Below, one piece after another: positions 20,531 through 32,544 of a stretch of 64,000 nucleotides of DNA. The notes beneath the pieces were generated by a model that saw nothing but the letters and a program-made list of their open reading frames with translations, was not told where the DNA came from and did no database searches. A program made the position numbers and the translations under genes. The stretch is from Anastrepha obliqua (Eukaryota; Arthropoda; Insecta; Diptera; Tephritidae): the NCBI RefSeq assembly GCF_027943255.1, contig NC_072893.1:121891784-121955783 (forward strand), in the 5' to 3' direction. How positions within the stretch are numbered: position 1 is the stretch's first letter; the number at the start of each line of letters is the position of its first letter.

Positions 20531-22490
20531 TTTTATTAAATTGTTTTATTTAAGATTGAATTTTTTGTTTAAGTTCTTCTATTCAGCTAAATTCACTGTA
20601 GCAGCAAATTCAATTACCGTCAAAAGTAGTGACAGCAATAAAATTTTGTAGTTTGTATAAAAAGAAATAGCACTTGACATTATTGTAAAAATAAATGCAC
20701 TTGAGGTGAGATTTAATTAAAAAACTGACAGAATAGTTGAAAAGCGCAGTGATAAAAAAAAATTAAATTTGCGAACAAATTTACACTCTGAACAGCAAAA
20801 AAAGTTAAAGCAAATTTTTTTTATTGTAGAAAAAAATTGCAAAAAGCAAATAATAACCAATAAATGAGTAAAACATAAAAAAAAATTGAGCAAAACTCTC
20901 ACACAATAAGCCATAAATGAATTTTCAAGCGCACCTTTTGCACTTTGCAAAAATTGGGGAATTTGATTTTGTGGGAGAATTCCAGCGTTTTTTCATTTGT
21001 AATTTTTCCACATGTTTTTGTTTTTTGCTAGGCGCATTTACCTTTGTATTGGCTTTTGCCACTACTTTTTTTGGCCTGCGCGTTTTTGTTATTGCCAGCG
21101 TACACAGCAAACATTGACAATACTATCGAAAGCCGTTGGCAATGCAGGGCAACAAAAACAAGGAATAAATCTAAAAAACAAGAAAAAAATCAATCGATTA
21201 CTAGCGTAACTTTTTTTTGTATCTGCACTTTGATACTTTCAACGCAAATGTGGCAACACATTACCTACACACACACATGCACGTACACACTTGCCAAACG
21301 GTACACGCAGCTGTTTGTTTATTTTCATTTTGCAATTTGTTACATTTGCAGTCTTGCAATTGCAATGCAAAATTGCTGCAAGCAAATTGTAAGCGATGGC
21401 AACAATGAGACCAACCAAAAGCCGGTTGCGGGGGTAGAGTTGTGTGCGAGTGATTTTACAATTTTTGCTTTGTTGTTGTTTTTGTTTTTGTTTTTATGGC
21501 TGTTGTCTAAGCTATTCTGCTATTTAGGTGCAATTTTCGTTTACCAGCTGGCAACACGAGCACATTGCGATTTATTTGCGACGCCATTGCTGTTGTTCTA
21601 AAAACTAAGGCGAATGCATTGCTTGGTATTGTTTTCGTGTTCTTGTTGTTGTTATGATTATTTGTTGTTTCGATTACAACAGTTGCACACTGGAATTGTT
21701 AGTATTCGTATACGTGCGGATTCTGTGGATAATAGACGCATGAATGCAACTTTATGGGAGTATTACCCAAATACAGGGTGTCTGTGTGGAACTGTGAAAG
21801 ACTTGATTGCCGAGATTAGTCTTTTAACAACAATAAATAAAAATGAAATTGCATCAGTTTCAAAACCAATTTCAACATTCCATTGTCAACACCAACTCCA
21901 CGACCAGAGACTTGAGATAATAAGAAAAAGTTAAATTTTTTGTACCGAAATTGCGGTAGTGATAATTCAATCAAAAGCGCTATTGACTTGCCAAAACTTC
22001 AGGGTCAAAGAAAAAATTTAAAGACAAAAACGAAGCAAAATGTTAGAAAACAAAAAAAAAAAAAAAACAACAAAAACCAATCTGCACCCTTTCATTAGCG
22101 CATAATGCCTTGGATTTTCGGTGAAAAGCTTAATTTTTTTCTGCTTCTTTCTTCTGCCGTTTTCCCCCTCATCTCCTCATTGCCATTTCATTTGTGCTAC
22201 TAAATCGCCTCAAAACAAAAATAAACAATGCGCATGGCTTAGAGAATGGCACAATAGATAAAGTAAGCGTAAAATTGGAAACTAACTGTGCTTTTGTGTG
22301 AGTAGCGCCAGGAAGTATGCTATGCAACGTGAAATAGTGCATTTCTCATAGCAACAATGGGCGTAAGCATTTGTTATGCACTCATTTTCATAATTTTCAT
22401 TCGATTGCGAAAATTGTTTAAGTCCAATGTAGAATTTAAGAAAAAAGTATTTAAAAAAAGTTTTTAAAGTACCCATATATGATAAAGTTA
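20531..22490. other. no recognised gene
   Basis: About 2 kb of AT-rich sequence with TTG/TTTTTG runs (21470-21500) and a CACACA stretch (21269-21285). The open frame 21044-21601 is made of low-complexity hydrophobic codons and carries no domain. Confidence 0.45.
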
Positions 22491-22493
22491 CAG

Positions 22494-22951
22494 TTAGGTT
22501 AGGTTAGGTTAGTATGGTTGCCCAGGGAGTGAGCACACTTGGACGAAGAAGGATTCGTCCTTTGTGATACCATTGTCAAGGAAGTGAGGAGAGGGGAAGG
22601 ACCGATGAGGTGCAGGGAGAGGGCGGGGAGAGGTGGTGATGGGAAGGTTAGGAGCGTGCGGATTATGAACGATGACTATATTTGCGTCAACCGCTTAATG
22701 CTGCTGATGAAACTCATCAGATTTTTAATGTCAGCGCCAGCTATATCAGCAGGCGTGGCAAAGAAGTAAGAGCCAAGATGCCTGAATCTTAGCCCCGCCA
22801 GGGCAGGGCAGCTAAGGAGAAGGTGCTGAGATGATTCCACCTCATCCTCCATACATCCAGCACAGAAAGGACTCGAGGTGATTCCAAGTCTCACAGTACA
22901 GTAATAACTATACAAAATAAAATTATTAGAGTGTTTTATTAAATCAAGCAT
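22494..22951 (-). pseudogene. LINE C-terminus and 3' tail with (CCTAA)n
   Basis: From 22951 leftward: YSYYCTVRLGITSSPFCAGC, MEDEVESSQHLLLSCPALAG (the C-x2-C...H...C zinc box at the C-terminus of R1/LOA-like LINEs), then RHLGSYFFATPADIAGADIK and LMSFISSIKRL to a stop at 22676. The 3' UTR extends to a short CTAACCTAACCTAACC tail (22494-22512). The fragment at 32545-32780 is a second copy of the same family. Confidence 0.75.
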
Positions 22952-23033
22952 AGAGGATGAACATTTTTGTTATATAATTTTATTTTTATTTCATATATGT
23001 AAATATTTTTTTTTAAGTAACATATATTTTATT

Positions 23034-23114
23034 GTAGCTGCAGGCTAATCACCTACCCTGTCAGAAATCAATACAGATTAACGAAACCAGCGCAAAACTG
23101 AGTTTTGTCGAGGC
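23034..23114 (+). repeat. 82-bp dispersed repeat, copy 2
   Basis: GTAGCTGCAGGCTAATCACC, then CTACCCTGTCAGAAATCA and ATTAACGAAACCAGCGC, ending TTTTGTCGAGGCC. Matches 17412-17493. In both copies the text GTGAACAAG plus an A-run follows within about 30 bp, so the repeat unit probably extends a little further. Possibly a LINE 5' leader; unproven. Confidence 0.7.
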
Positions 23115-23593
23115 CCTATTCGTGAACAAGAGGAAAAAATATTTCATACAATAAAAAGAGAAACCACAATTTACGCTTACGGTATTTGCATTGAGGTAAT
23201 ATAAGGAAAAATTGTCTTCATATTGAAATATTCAAAGAAATATATGCTTACTTAAATATAAATCCAAAAAACAAAAAAAAATATATATATGGGCTTTGCC
23301 CATTATACCACAGCAAGGTAAGGAAATATAAAGCTTCTATTATTTCAGATTGTAATAATTCTAACTTATTAGATATTTCAAAAACCCATACACCGAAATG
23401 CAAACAAGTACTCTTTGTTAGCTACCACGGCTTACGATTTTAATAAAACTTTATTAATATTAGGATTGTTTTCTTTTCGAAGAATTTACTCTTTGTACAC
23501 TCTCCACAAGCCCTAAGATGTTAGGGGTAGTCAGAGACCGGAAAAAATGATGATTTTCAATCATTGTTAAATTTGCTAGTCAGTCGCTTTATT
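23115..23593. other. no recognised gene
   Basis: AT-rich, with an A-run and TA stretch at 23270-23290. Nothing assignable. Confidence 0.5.
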
Positions 23594-24262
23594 TTACAAA
23601 AATAATAACCGCTGGTAGCGGTCCTTCCACTGTAGGAAACATTTTTTAAACTCATCCGCCGGAACCGCGTTCAATTCGGCTGTCACAGTTTTTTGGATCA
23701 CCTCGATGGAGTCAAAACGTTTCCCCTTCAGCTTCTTTTCAGGCGCGGGAACAAGAAGAATTCCGGAGGGACAAGTCTGAGCTGTAGGGAGGGGTTTGAA
23801 GCATCGGAACCCCCATCTTCGCCAATGCAGAGGTGCAGAGGAAGGCAATGTGCGCCAGCGCATTGTCGTGATGCAGGGTTCAATTGTTGACGAGGTTCAA
23901 ATAATTACTTTGCGCGTTTCAAGTTTTTCGGTCACGATTTCCCGCACATTGTAATAAGTTAAATTTAACTCTTCACTGATCTCACGTAGACTAGCACGAC
24001 GGTCAATGTTCAAAAATTCACGAACCCGATTCACATCTTCGTCTGTTTGCGTCGTCGAAGGCCTTCCAGATCGCTGTTCGTCTTCGACGTCCTCCCGGCC
24101 TTCCTTGAACGACTTGTGCCACCGTTTTACCTGGGCACTGGACAGAGATTGGTCCCCGTAAGACTCCTTGAGTAGCCCAATGGGGTCGGTACTCGTTTTG
24201 TTTAGCTTTACGCAAAATTTGATCGAGTAACGTTGCTCCAACGATCGCTGCATTTTCGCCAC
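23594..24262 (-). pseudogene. mariner transposase with central deletion
   Basis: From ATG 24262: QRSLEQRYSIKFCVKLNKTS, SAQVKRWHKSFKEGREDVED, RSGRPSTTQTDEDVNRVREF and RASLREISEELNLTYYNVRE, the tandem helix-turn-helix DNA-binding half with its GRPSTT linker. It then skips the first catalytic Asp block and resumes, out of frame, at HHDNALAHIAFLCTSALAKM (second Asp) and PPYSSDLS, PEFFLFP, where the third catalytic position is Glu. Back in the original frame it ends KGKRFDSIEVIQKTVTAEL and FLQWKDRYQRLLFL. The deletion and frame changes make it non-functional. Terminal repeats were not identified. Confidence 0.8.
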
Positions 24263-25379
24263 TGCAAAATCCTAACACACTTTTAAAACACCTTTAAAAC
24301 AGCAAAGGGAAGGTCCAACGATCATTTTCCCCACCAGCCGATTCGGTTGATCGCTTGGCAGACGCTCCGCGCGGGAAGGCTCATTACTTTTCAAAAAAAA
24401 AATAATAATTGTAAAAGTTATCGCTGTTTGTGTGGAGCCCGTTTCTCCAGAAATCCCTTGCAGTGATCATCAGAAGTCCTTGGAGATTCATCTAAAAGCA
24501 ATCGGACAAGAGAAATTTGTTTAATTAAAAGATAATCTTGTGTCTAATCGAAGCTTTTTTTACAAAATTAGCAATAGACGGCCTCAGGAAATATTTTTCA
24601 GATTTTCGAGAAAAAAACCGACAATTAATTGTTTAAAAAAATCGAAATATTTGAAAAAAAGAATCCTTTGATCAGACCCCGAGTTTTTTATGTTTTTAAA
24701 AAGCAGTATAAATTTTATTGAAATCTACCAAGCGGTTTTTAAGTTCAAAAAACATAGTTTTGAGAAAAACGCATTTAAAGTTTTGCTATCGGTTGCTTGC
24801 AGCTGCTGCTAGCTACTTGCTCTCGAACGCTCCGGAGTGCTGGAGCGCCCTTTGTCAATTGTTGAATAACTCGAAAAGTATTTGTCGGATTCACTTCAAA
24901 TTTTCACACAATATTTTGAAGATATTATACTTTAAAAATCGCTGAAATCAAATCTTTTTAAAATTCTGACTACCCTTAACCCCTTAATCAGCTTACACTG
25001 GATAATTTCTATGTAATCTCTTGCTACTTGTCAATTTACTATGCCTCAGCAGTCGTCATAGGTGATGGGTTATTCAAAATCGCAGGTTTTTTTAACAAAT
25101 TGTGCAATGTTTTACTTCCTAGATATTTAAAATTATACTCGACATCTCCGTATGAAAATTTTCTCTTCTCAACAATCTGCCACTTGTCATTAATCAGTTG
25201 TAATTCGTCAGCTAGCAGGGCCATCATTATCAGTTATCAATTTTTTGGGTTGTTAACCATTAGTAGTTATTTGGTTTAGATGCCTCGCACCGAGTTATTG
25301 TTCCTTGTTATTACGCGAGGGAGTATCAATTATCGTAAGCTAAATTTTTGATTTTCTCTTCTGCTTTGTGTCATCTGCT
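24263..25379. other. no recognised gene
   Basis: Includes old dispersed-repeat wording near 24740-24960 (GTTTTGAGAAAAACGCATTTAA, shared in style with 55720-55750). A minus-strand open frame at 25039-25227 (61 codons, with FSYGDVEYNFKYLGSKT) has no family I recognise. Confidence 0.4.
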
Positions 25380-25870
25380 ATTCGTCATTTGTCATTTGTC
25401 ATAACGTCACTTGTAATTTGTCATTTGAAATTTGTCATTCGTCATCTGTCATCATCCGTCAGCTTACTTTTCAAATGAACTCAAATTTCAAACTTCTAAT
25501 TAACGGGAGATTTTTCAACTATTTTATCTTCTGCCTTCTGTCAAGTGTTCTTCGTCTTTTTCTGTTATTTTTCATTTGTCAGTTGACATTTGGCATTTGT
25601 CATTTGCCTTTTTCCATTTGTTTATTTTTCAAACGTACTCTCTACTTAGGTAGACTTTGCCGCATATTTTTTAGCTTTTTTATCTTCTGCCTTCTGTCAT
25701 GTGTTCTTCACTTTCTTAGTTATTTGTCATTTGTCAGTTGTCATTTGTCAGCTCCCATGACTATCAATTTATTTTTCAAACTTACTCTCTACTTAGGTAG
25801 ACTTTGCGGCAGGTTTTCAGCTATTTTATCTTCTTCCTGCGGTCATATGCTCGTCATTTTTCTCTCTTTC
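25380..25870 (+). repeat. GTCATTT-rich tract with a ~150-bp tandem repeat
   Basis: 25380-25455 is a degenerate heptamer series (TTTGTCA). From 25520 a longer unit repeats about 2.3 times: TATCTTCTGCCTTCTGTCA at 25525 and 25681 and a diverged copy at 25827, each preceded or followed by CTCTCTACTTAGGTAGACTT (25640, 25785). Periods are about 156 and 146 bp. Confidence 0.7.
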
Positions 25871-27019
25871 TCTCTATTTCGAAACCACTACTAAATTTCC
25901 AAAAATTTGTTATGATTTGCAGGCAATTGCTTATGAGAAGCCAACAGTTAAAAATCCCAATATTTTCTGTAAATTATTCTCACAATTCTTCATGCATTGG
26001 CTGTGAGTAGTAATTCAAATGTGTAAATTATTCTGCATTGGCTGATATGTCTCACTTTATCTTTATTCATAGCTGCAACAGATATTCATGGCTAATTATA
26101 CCATCCTCCATTTAAAATAGTTTGGGGCTGTAGTGATCGATATCTCGTAAAGTATCGACCGAAGAATTTGAAGTTGTTTTGTTTGTTCCATTCAGTTGTG
26201 AGTTGTAGGTTATGTAGAATTTTGGTTTCATCGATTGCGTTTAGGCATTTTTGATGTTAAATAAAATAGAAATAATGTCTAAAGTGTCTATAAAATCACA
26301 GACATAATCGAAGTCGACTGGTATATTAGTAGTCGTAGCATAGACCAGGAGCTAAAGATTCACCATAAAACAGTTTTAAATCATTTGAGCAAAAGTTTTA
26401 CGTAAAAATAATGGATTTCTTTTCCCCAAACTAATACTTTTGTAATTATCTAATCATATTTTTGGATTAAATTTTTTTATTTTTATTTTTAATTATACCT
26501 TTTTATTGTTTGTGTTCCTTACTCTGCCATTTGCCAGTAGTAACTTTCATGGGAGTATATAATACTTTACTATACAATTCCTCTTTGTCCTACCGATTGT
26601 CATTGTGTAACTCAGAACTCAGACTGGATTTTTCAGCTTTATGCCATTAACTTAACGTTCCAAATTTGTGTGGCTCTGGTTCTATAATCTAACGATACTG
26701 ATCATATAATGCTTCTTTTATTCTTCTATAACTGCAAGTAGAAGCTTTAGCTGACTAGTCTAACTTTTATTTCTACTCTCTACGCACTATGAACTTTATG
26801 CCCCTATTTCTGTCATATGTACACTTTCGTCAGAGACTGGGCACCTTAATATTCTCATGTAGTGTACTCGTATTATTCTTCTTTAGCTACAACCAGATAT
26901 TTCAACAAACTATTCTCTCTTTTATTTCTACTTTCTGTGCCATGCCTGATCTTTGGTTTTTCAACTGCCAGTAGCAATTTTCTTCGGACACTACTCTGTT
27001 ATTCTAGTCATTAAACAGC
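25871..27019. other. no recognised gene
   Basis: AT-rich, with no domain-bearing frame and no clear repeat. Confidence 0.45.
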
Positions 27020-28215
27020 TGATGTCTACAACGCACTGTGGCCATCTGCTGTACCGGAGCTTTTCCGACTACTTCAGGCCCGGCACTAGATGCTCTGATT
27101 GGTTTACCACCACTTGATGCTTTCATCCAAGGAGAGGCCTTGAAGGCCATCTGCAGACTGAAACACAGTGGGAACTGGTACGGCCCTTGTCCGGCATTGG
27201 AACACAGAGAAGGAATGGACATCGACCCATAGATTCTCTCCATGCCCCTTGACTCCATACCCTCAAGAGTCGTACTTGAAAAGAGATACAGTGTAGTGCT
27301 ACCAGAGGCTCAGTTGTGGGGAGACTCAGAAAATGAGCCCGGTAAACACTGTTTTCGCATTTTTACGGATGGCTCCAGGACCGAGCATGGCTCTGGCTCT
27401 GGGGTCTACGTGGAATCCAGCGGGACAAAACTGCACTTTGCTCTTGGAATGCATGCATCTGTGTTTCAAGGGGAGGTGTATACAGTTCAAGAAGCGATGG
27501 ACTTTGTTGTGGAAAAACGATGGAGAGGCAGATCTATATGCGCTTATGGCCTTAGACAGCTCTCCAACCACATCAGGGGTAGTGAAGTCTTGTAAATCCA
27601 GCCAGAACTATGTCGGTAGACATAATAGCCTGATGCTAACATGGGTCCCGGGACACGTGGGTATCGCGGGTAACGAGACCTCTGACTCCTTAGCTAAAAT
27701 GGGCTCTGAGGCCCGCTTTGCCACTCCCCTCGGCCATCACGGCCACGTTTAGCAAATGGGTAACTACCACCCACAAGCGAGCTTGGCAGGCTGAGAGAGG
27801 ATGCAGATGGACAAAACTGATGTTACCTGTCATGTCCGATCGACTGTCGTAAACCCTTCTGTCATTAGGAAGAGGGGAGTGTAGACGGCTGGTTGGACTG
27901 ATGACGGGCCACTTTCTGTGGGCAAAGCACATGGAAAGGTTGGGCATCTCAGACAGTGTACTCTGCCCAGCTTGTGAAGAGGAGGATGAGACGGCGGACC
28001 ACTTCCTGTGTGTCTGCCCCGCCTTCGCTCGAATCAGGTTTGAGGTCTTTGGCACTGATGTGTTAAGAAGCGACCATCTTGGCTCCTTGGCACCACAAGA
28101 TCTACTCAGATTTTTTCGGAGATCGGGTAGATTTAAAGAAAATTAAAAGGGAATCCAAGTGTAGTACAATGGACTCAATTAATGTCTGAGTGCTGCACTT
28201 GCTAGTTGTCCCGAC
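27020..28215 (+). pseudogene. RNase H-bearing LINE, 3' third (family copy 1)
   Basis: In order: LQRTVAICCTGAFPTTSGPA and ALIGLPPLDAFIQGEALKAI (end of RT region, 27026-27231), FRIFTDGSRTEHGSGSGVYV (first RNase H Asp, about 27360), FQGEVYTVQEAMDFV (Glu). A frameshift (about 27480-27620) follows, then LTWVPGHVGIAGNETSDSLA (last Asp), and from 27901 TGHFLWAKHMERLGI, VLCPACEEEDETADHFLCVC and PAFARIRFEVFG (C-terminal zinc box), stop at 28146. The 3' UTR ends at TGTCCCGAC (28215). This is the RNA-removal and RNA-binding end of a LINE of the LOA/I-like groups. 5'-truncated and frameshifted. A second copy with the same 3' end is at 62775-63355. Confidence 0.85.
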
Positions 28216-30391
28216 AAAATTTTTGTTTTCTATCTTCTACCCTCTAACATACCTTTTGCCATCTATCACCATCAAAATTCTGCTAATTTTTTTGATTTGT
28301 GCTCTATCAGCTGTCATATATCAAAAATGTTGTGTTCTCAAATACTGAACGCCATATGAAAATAATATTCCCGTTAAAATTATTACTATTTTTTATTTGA
28401 GCCTTTAGATGAGGCAAAATTATGACAATTCTAAAGTAAAAGTAAAAATTATATTCCAAAAGCTTATAAAAAGAGTTTTCAAATTATAAAGATTTGACAA
28501 ATAAAATTAAAATTAAAGAGAGGAATGCATAGCAAAAGTATTTGTAAAGTTTTTTTTAAAGAAAGCAAAACCTTAAAAGAATAGCGCGACTTTGTATTCG
28601 AAATCTTCAATTACTTTTTAAGTTCTCTCCTCTTGAATATTTAGAAAATAGAAGAATAACGCAGCTGAGTTCACATTCTTCCGCTTGCTTTATCAAAATG
28701 CAAGCAAAGAGAAAATCAAGAAGAAGCATGCGAACATTTATAAACATGTTTCAGCAAGTTTTTTAACCTTTTAAGTGCCAGCTGCAGCTAGCACATTAAT
28801 CTCACCGCATACGCCATGTAGTAGTGCGCGCTTACTTAGGCGCTTTGGCTGACGGGGCGTATGCGTAACCTGCAAAGCTTGGCAGCCAACGAATGTGTTA
28901 GCTCGCCGCCACCTGCGTAACGCTATAGTCGATTGCTATTTGTGCACATACGTAGATGTGCGCGTGTACATGTTGTTGTTATTTTTGGACGAAAAGCAAA
29001 TATTGCTACAATTGTTGCAGTTGGAGCGCCCCTAGAAGTATGCAATAAAGTAAGGGGATCAAACAAAAAGTTAGCGAGCAAGCAGCGTTTTTCACTTCAC
29101 TTCAGTGTTATTATAAGCGCGGAGTAAGGGACATGCGTGCACCTGCTGCAATTTAATCTTTCTACTACGTCCCTCACTGAGCCGTCACCCTCGCCGCCAC
29201 ATTTTTTGTTTTGGCGCTTTTTTACTTGTGTAGCGACTACGCTGGAGGCAATTTTTGCATTGCGCTGGCACACATGGAAACACGGCAGCTTTGCAAAGCA
29301 TTTTCACTGACTTTGTTGTTGGCAGTTGTTGTTCTTGTTGTTGCTGTTGTTGTTGAATTTTTCTAGTTCTGCTTGCTTTGCCAACAATGTCTAGTTTGAG
29401 CATTATCGTGCCACATATGCACACTCAAGCACACACACACACACACACGCACGTAAGTGATTTAACAGTTGCTACAATTACAGCTGCAATAACAAATCCA
29501 GCAACAACAATTGCACAACAATAACGTTGTAAAATGCATTTGTGAATTTTTATTGTATTTCCCTGCTTTTCATGCTCTTTGGCATTTTTCTTGCGCCACA
29601 TGTCCGGATTTTCCTGGGCGGACGGATGCGTTTACGCGGTAATACCTGCCAACAACAACTACCAGCACAGCACAATGGCGATAGCAAAGCAAATAGCAGC
29701 TAAAGTAATCATAAATTTCGCGCACATTTCGCTGTCAGACTTAGCGTGTATTTGCCGCAATTCACGGCAAATAATTTCTGACGTCGACGGCACCCCGTCA
29801 AGCACATTTTGGCCTGAGTTCTTGATATGCATTGGCATATGCATAAAAGGGATTTGCAGGCATTTGAGTTACACAGAAATTGCAGGAAATTTGTTTGTGC
29901 AATAATTTTGGGATTTAGTGGCATTGTTGCATGCAACAAAATGTTGGCAAAGGCTTAGAACGCTTCGGCAAAGCAACGAAATGCGCTTTCGAAAGGAAGT
30001 GTTAACTACTGAATTGAAAAAAAAAGTTTTTTTTTTAATATCTTAAAAAATATTTCCATAAAACTGCAACGAAATGAATAAACAAAGCCAAGTAATGGGA
30101 TGACAAATTGCGGAAAAAATGTAGCATATGAAACAAAGTGGAATATTGCAAAAGCTATAACACAGACGAGTGAAAAATTAGCTAAAGTTGCCGGCTCATG
30201 CTAAACTAGCTTAAGCTTTTGACTAACCTCAAAGCTCTTGACAAGTTGAGGCAGTTGGTTAAAAAAATCTGCCTGTCGATCGCCTTTGCTTTTATTGGCC
30301 ATCGACACTGCCTTTATTGATTTTTATGACAGGATGGCGGTACTTCTAGTACGTGCGGTTCGTCTGGTGAACAGTGCTATAAATACACATA
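28216..30391. other. no recognised gene
   Basis: About 2.2 kb with a GTT microsatellite (29327-29354), a CA run (29431-29448) and CAACAA stretches. The segment 28760-29000 is less AT-rich than its surroundings but has no recognisable coding or RNA feature. Confidence 0.45.
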
Positions 30392-31630
30392 CGAGGTGTG
30401 TTCAAAAGTATAGCGAATTTTGTGATTTTTCAAAAATTATTTATTTATTCATTAATATCTATTTTGTCCCCTTCAAAGTGATGCGATATTATGCACTTGC
30501 GCCAACGTTTTCTCCAATCTTCGAAGCAAATCAGTTTTTTATTTTGTTTATCTTCGATGCCGTCTTTATCTCGTCAATCGTAGCATAGCGTCGCCTTTTA
30601 TGAGTCTGTTCAGCTTCGGGAGCAAGAGAAAGTCACAGGGGGCTAGATCTGGGGAATACGGTGGCTGTGGCATCATTAGTGTGTTGTTTTTGGCCAAAAA
30701 GCTCCTCACAAGCAACGATGTGTGAGCAGGGGCGTTATCGTGATGCAAGAGCCAATTTTTGTTCTTCCACAAATCCGGGCGTTTTTGAGGGATTGCTTCA
30801 CTCAAACTGTGCATAACTTGCAGGCAATATTCTTTATTGACCGTTTTACCCTGTGGCAAGAACTCATGATGCACCACGCTCTTGCAATCGAAGAAAACGG
30901 TAAGCAAAACTTTTACATTCGACCGAACTTGGCGCGCTTTTTTCGGTCTTGGCTCATGCGGCAGCCTCCATTGAGATGATTGAGCTTCAGTTTCCACGTC
31001 ATAACCATAAACCCTTGATTACTCACCAGTTATGACCCTTTGAAGCAAATTTGGGTTAGCAATGTTCATGCAGTCGAAATTGAGCGTTTTTGCCGCGACC
31101 CGTCTCATGCCCAAATCATTGAAAAATATCGAATGGCACGAGCTAATCGATTTGTCTAGGTGTCTAGCCCCTCAGCAACTTCTCTAACGGTGATTTGACG
31201 ATTGGCCAATATCATTTTTTTCACTTCATCAATTTTTTCGTCTGTTGTTGAAGTGCTCGGGCGTCCGGCACGCTTTTCGTCGTTCACATCTTCCCTGACA
31301 ACATTTTATACCACCGATAAACGTTGCTTTTGTCCAAAGTAGCTTCTCAGTATGACACAGTCAACATTCGGATTGCATCCGTGCTCTTAATCTCGTTTTT
31401 CACACAAAATTTGATACAGGTTCTTTGATCCATCTTTTTGAATTCGAAGACGAGCCGAAACACGTGCAAGCAAAGCAGCTGTCAACAATTAACAGAACAC
31501 TCAAAATGGCCGAACTCGTCGGCATAAGTGAGAGACATGAGTACCAACATATCGCCACAAAAAAATCAAAATTCGAATATACGTAACCTGCGAAAATTCC
31601 AAATTCGCGATACTTTTTGAACACACCTCG
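30392..31630 (-). mobile_element. full-length mariner with clean terminal repeats and TA targets
   Basis: Left end CGAGGTGTGTTCAAAAGTAT and GCGAATTT; right end is its complement, AAATTCGCGATACTTTTTGA and ACACACCTCG, about 28 bp with one small indel. TA flanks both sides (30390-30391 and 31631-31632). At 1,239 bp it has the normal mariner length. Confidence 0.9.
30566..31433 (-). pseudogene. mariner DD34D transposase, full length but frameshifted
   Basis: ATG at 31433: MDQRTCIKFCVKNEIKSTDA, VYRWYKML, then KRAGRPSTSTTDEKIDEVKK (linker) and VREVAEGL, the DNA-binding half. After several frame changes come TGE.SRVYGYDVETEAQSSQ (first catalytic block upstream), KVLLTVFFDCKSVVHHEFLP, WLLHHDNAPAHTSLLVRSFL (second Asp) and PPYSPDLAPCDFLLLPKLNR (third Asp). 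The spacing between those two Asp is 34 residues, the classical mariner signature. Multiple stops and shifts in the N-terminal half inactivate it. It is the most complete mariner gene in the window. Confidence 0.88.
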
Positions 31631-31632
31631 TA

Positions 31633-32544
31633 CATATACGTAAAGCAAATATGCGCTGAGATTTTAAAATCTGTTCTGCTCTCTACTCTTCAGACTAACT
31701 CTTCCCTCTTCACGTTCCTGACGTTGTTCCATTCTTTTTTTCATTGCAGTTATCGCAATAGATTCGCTTCTCATTTGAGATCTTCTTTGAGGATGAGTAG
31801 CCACACTACGAAGTGCTGCAAACACTGTCGCCGGTTTTTAGTGGCTTCTTCAAACAAATTACCTACAACTACATTACTTTTTAAGCCTCTATGGCCTGCG
31901 ACCTAAAAAAAAAAGCGAAAGCGCTATTTGCAGCGCAGACCTCTTCTCTTCACACACTTGGCTATTTTATCTCATGTGAGCAAAAGGGTTTGAGCGCGGC
32001 CCATGTGACTTGGCATGACAATATGCTCGTACTCGGAGGCCGATCCATCAGCACGGATAGTTTTGTCCTAGTGCCAATGCTGCTATGCTTTCTAGGGTTG
32101 AGCCTTCTGGACTTCTATCTATCTATTTATTAGAACTCTTCCAATTTAGGACGTGTTGTGTTGTGTGAACTGCTTGATACTTCATATTGATGAAATTCAT
32201 CATGTGGGCAAAATCTCAACTATAGTAAGAAAAAAATTCGGAAGCTATGCCCAAGATAAGGCTGTTGACCGACTCTCAAAGAATTTAAAATAATCAGCTG
32301 ATTCGCTGACGTCACCGGGGTCATGACAGCTTTTTGTTTACAAAAAAACTGAGATTTTGTTGGTGATATATGGGACATATTAATACACTATACTCAGGTT
32401 GCTTCGTTGCCATTTGAACTTCGAACGCTGGAACGAGTGTGTGAATATATATGAAATGCCCAAGCAGAATTCGACTGCCGAATACCCGGTGACGTGCCAG
32501 TCGAAATTGGTCGCACAATTTTGTTCTTCACCTTAGTAGATCAG
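31633..32544. other. no recognised gene
   Basis: Short open frames at 31724-31906 and 31891-32133 on + have no recognisable domain. No repeat stands out. Confidence 0.45.

Noticed and set aside
21044..21601. 185-codon open frame on +
   Set aside because: Composed of TTG/TTT-rich low-complexity codons giving Leu/Phe/Cys runs, no domain, no supporting context.
22494..22512. TTAGGTTAGGTTAGG resembling the arthropod telomere repeat
   Set aside because: Only three units, and it forms the 3' tail of a LINE on the minus strand.
27690..28055. 121-codon frame on minus
   Set aside because: Antisense of the RNase H LINE, whose + strand carries WVPGH and the zinc box.
28760..29000. Less AT-rich stretch as a possible host exon
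   Set aside because: No open frame with a recognisable domain or plausible splice context could be supported.
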